This document shows, in pieces, positions 4,238-5,999 of a DNA stretch of 5,999 bases. The notes beneath the pieces were generated by a model. That model ran no database searches. It saw nothing but the letters and a program-made list of their open reading frames with translations, and was not told the origin of the DNA. The stretch comes from JBBQKP01 sp038326995. Lineage in GTDB: Bacteria; Planctomycetota; Phycisphaerae; Tepidisphaerales; Tepidisphaeraceae. The stretch lies in NCBI GenBank assembly GCA_038326995.1, contig JBBQKP010000207.1, positions 1-5,999 of the forward strand. The letters are read 5' to 3'. Numbering within the stretch: the stretch's first letter is position 1; the number at the start of each line of letters is the position of its first letter. Position numbers and translations under genes: made by a program.

Positions 4238-5999
4238 ATGGCACGCCCTATTTTATTGAAGACCTCACGCAAGGTGGCCCTGGTCGGCAATCCCAACAGT
4301 GGCAAATCAACACTGTTCAACGCACTGACCGGGCTTCGTCAAAAAGTCGCGAACTATCCCGGCGTCACCGTCGATCGCAAGACCGGCACTTGCCCTACGC
4401 CGCTCGGCGATGTCGAACTCATTGATCTGCCAGGCACGTATTCGCTTGTTTCGCGATCTCCCGACGAGCGCGTCGCCGTCGATTTTCTTTCTGGAAAATT
4501 GGGCGAATTCGGTGCGGTGGCGGCCCAACCCGACGCGGTGATCGTGGTGGTCGATGCGAGCAATCTGCCGCGAAATTTATTTCTGCTGACACAGGTCATG
4601 GAGATGCGCTTGCCCGTTTTGGTCGCGCTGACGATGACCGATCTCGCCGGAAAACAGCGACGCGCAGTTGATGCTCAAAAGCTGTCTCGATTGCTGGGCG
4701 GCGTGCCCGTTGTCGAAGTCGTCGCGCAGCAGGGCAAGGGCGTCGAAGAGCTTCGCCAGCAGATTCAAAACGCCGCGGTGTGTTCGGAGCCCGACTGGCC
4801 GTTGCCGCCGACGTTTGTCGACGCCATCGAAGTTTTGCGGCCGCTAATCCGGCCCTACGCGCAGGCGAGCCGAATTTCCGATCGTGCGCTGGCCGAGCAC
4901 GCGATCGTCGGCGACGACGTGATCGAGCTGCCGGAGGAACTCAAGGCGGCCGTCGCGCAGCAGCGCAGTCGCATCGTGGATATCGGGCTTGATCCGATGC
5001 AGTGCGATATTGAAGCGCATTACGACTGGATCGACGGCGTCGTGGAGCAAGTCGTTGAGCAAGTCGACGAAGAGAGCGCCGTTCGATCCCCCGGCCGCAG
5101 TCCTTCCGCCGCACCCGGTCAATTCGCCGCCAAGCCCGTGCGATCGCGTCTGACTTTGCCGATGATTCCCGATCGGCCCAGCGACAAACTCACCAGGCGG
5201 CTCGACGCCGTGCTGCTGCACCGCCTCTTCGGCCCGCTCGCTTTCGCCGTGATCATGGCACTGCTGTTCATGTCGATCTTTCTCCTGGCCGATCCACTGA
5301 TTGGCGTCATCGAAAGCGGCATCGGCTTGCTGAGTGATCTGGTCACGGGCTCGATGGCGCAAGGGCCGCTCAAAGCGCTGCTCGCCGACGGAATCTTCGC
5401 GGGCGTGGGCGGCGTGATCGTGTTCGTGCCGCAGATCGCCATTCTGTTTCTCTTCCTCGCAGTCTTGGAAGACAGCGGCTATCTCGCGCGCGGCGCATTC
5501 ATCATGGACCGAATTTTTTCCCGCGTCGGCCTGTCGGGAAAGAGCTTCGTGCCGCTGCTTTCGAGCTTCGCGTGTGCGATTCCAGGCATCATGTCCGCAC
5601 GGTCCATCGAAGACCGCCAGACCAGACTCGCCACCATCTGCGTCGCGCCGTTCATGAGCTGCAGCGCACGATTGCCTGTCTATGGATTGCTCATCGGAAC
5701 ATTCTTCGCCGGCCTCTCCGTCTTCGGCCGCGGCATGGTGATGTTCGCCTGCTACGCGCTTGGAGTGGTCGTCGCGTTCGCCACGGCGTTTGTCTTCCGC
5801 AAGACACTTCTCAAGGGCGGACACGCCGGGACGTTCATGCTGGAAATGCCGACGTACCGCAGGCCGTCAATACGCAATGTTCTTCGAACGGTGTGGACGA
5901 ACACGCGGCAGTTTTTGGTCAAGGCGGGCACGATCATCTTCGCGCTATCGATTATTTTGTGGGCACTGACTTACTTCCCGCGCATGCCGCTGGAGAACG
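4238..5999 (+). CDS. feoB: FeoB ferrous-iron transporter, GTPase-permease (partial, C-terminus beyond right edge)
   Basis: 587 residues are visible of a family usually about 650-800 long. The N-terminal cytosolic G domain has G1 GNPNSGKST (17-25), G2 T44 in NYPGVTVDRK, and G3 DLPGTYSL (63-70). G4 is T132-M-T-D135, where Asn is usual (NxxD). A G5-like loop VAQQGKG is at 162-168. A helical GDI-like region follows (about 185-275), then a Ser/Pro/Ala-rich linker (about 278-310). The membrane permease domain starts near 328. Its first hydrophobic segment is about 331-350, and the Gate region has GGVIVFVPQI (391-400), EDSGYLARGAF (411-421), SSFACAIPGIMSARSIE (442-458, Cys446) and APFMSCSARLPVY (470-482, Cys475). 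Further membrane segments are at about 498-520 and 559-580. It sits in the inner membrane and imports Fe(II), dependent on GTP hydrolysis. It starts 9 bp after feoA with only a weak Shine-Dalgarno sequence, so translational coupling is plausible. Confidence 0.96.
   Translation, partial: MARPILLKTSRKVALVGNPNSGKSTLFNALTGLRQKVANYPGVTVDRKTGTCPTPLGDVELIDLPGTYSLVSRSPDERVAVDFLSGKLGEFGAVAAQPDAVIVVVDASNLPRNLFLLTQVMEMRLPVLVALTMTDLAGKQRRAVDAQKLSRLLGGVPVVEVVAQQGKGVEELRQQIQNAAVCSEPDWPLPPTFVDAIEVLRPLIRPYAQASRISDRALAEHAIVGDDVIELPEELKAAVAQQRSRIVDIGLDPMQCDIEAHYDWIDGVVEQVVEQVDEESAVRSPGRSPSAAPGQFAAKPVRSRLTLPMIPDRPSDKLTRRLDAVLLHRLFGPLAFAVIMALLFMSIFLLADPLIGVIESGIGLLSDLVTGSMAQGPLKALLADGIFAGVGGVIVFVPQIAILFLFLAVLEDSGYLARGAFIMDRIFSRVGLSGKSFVPLLSSFACAIPGIMSARSIEDRQTRLATICVAPFMSCSARLPVYGLLIGTFFAGLSVFGRGMVMFACYALGVVVAFATAFVFRKTLLKGGHAGTFMLEMPTYRRPSIRNVLRTVWTNTRQFLVKAGTIIFALSIILWALTYFPRMPLEN
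5045..5066 (+). repeat. Short in-frame direct repeat in feoB linker
   Basis: GAGCAAGTCG occurs at 5045-5054 and again at 5057-5066, a 12-bp period that encodes two VEQV units (residues about 269-276). It marks the start of the low-complexity linker between the G-domain region and the membrane domain and may reflect a small in-frame duplication. Confidence 0.5.

Noticed and set aside
4844..5824. A 326-codon open frame on the minus strand opposite feoB
   Set aside because: Its product is an Asp/Glu/His/Arg-rich low-complexity sequence with no recognisable fold, as expected for the antisense of a GC-rich reading frame. feoB on the other strand has clear conserved motifs throughout.

Overview
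The window reads as a G+C-rich bacterial chromosome segment (roughly 58-60 % by eye) with tightly packed genes. No rRNA, tRNA, IS element or CRISPR array is visible. The lineage cannot be fixed from sequence alone. A Gfo/Idh/MocA-aldo/keto reductase fusion, a beta-lactamase-fold serine hydrolase and mixed Shine-Dalgarno and non-Shine-Dalgarno starts are compatible with Planctomycetota or a similar environmental group, but this is only a guess.

Left part, minus strand (3682 down to 1). Three genes point leftwards. They are a small DinB/YfiT-like putative metal-dependent enzyme (3682-3209), a 668-residue two-enzyme fusion (3033-1027) of an NAD(P)-dependent Gfo/Idh/MocA dehydrogenase with an aldo/keto reductase, and a beta-lactamase-family serine hydrolase (1006-1) that runs off the left edge. 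The hydrolase starts 20 bp after the fusion stop and is probably co-transcribed with it. The DinB-like gene lies 175 bp upstream of the fusion. That gap holds short tandem repeats and a plausible promoter. The shared orientation suggests a small carbohydrate or small-molecule metabolism cluster with unknown substrate.

Centre (3683-3829). This 147-bp divergent intergenic region has a good promoter candidate pointing right. Its predicted transcription start falls at or next to the feoA ATG, so feoA may be leaderless. A 7-bp perfect inverted repeat overlaps the promoter's -35 box and is a candidate operator.

Right part, plus strand (3830 to 5999). feoA and feoB, nine bases apart, encode the ferrous-iron uptake system. 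FeoB is the GTPase-gated inner-membrane Fe(II) permease, cut by the right edge after 587 residues. FeoA is its small cytosolic SH3-like partner, here with an unusual Cys/His-rich N-terminal extension of about 56 residues. FeoB has Thr in place of the usual Asn in its G4 guanine-recognition motif and carries a long Ser/Pro/Ala-rich linker before the membrane domain. No feoC is seen inside the window.

Nothing here is clearly a new system. The most interesting items are the enzyme fusion, the Cys-rich FeoA extension, the FeoB G4 substitution and the promoter/operator architecture between the two gene groups.
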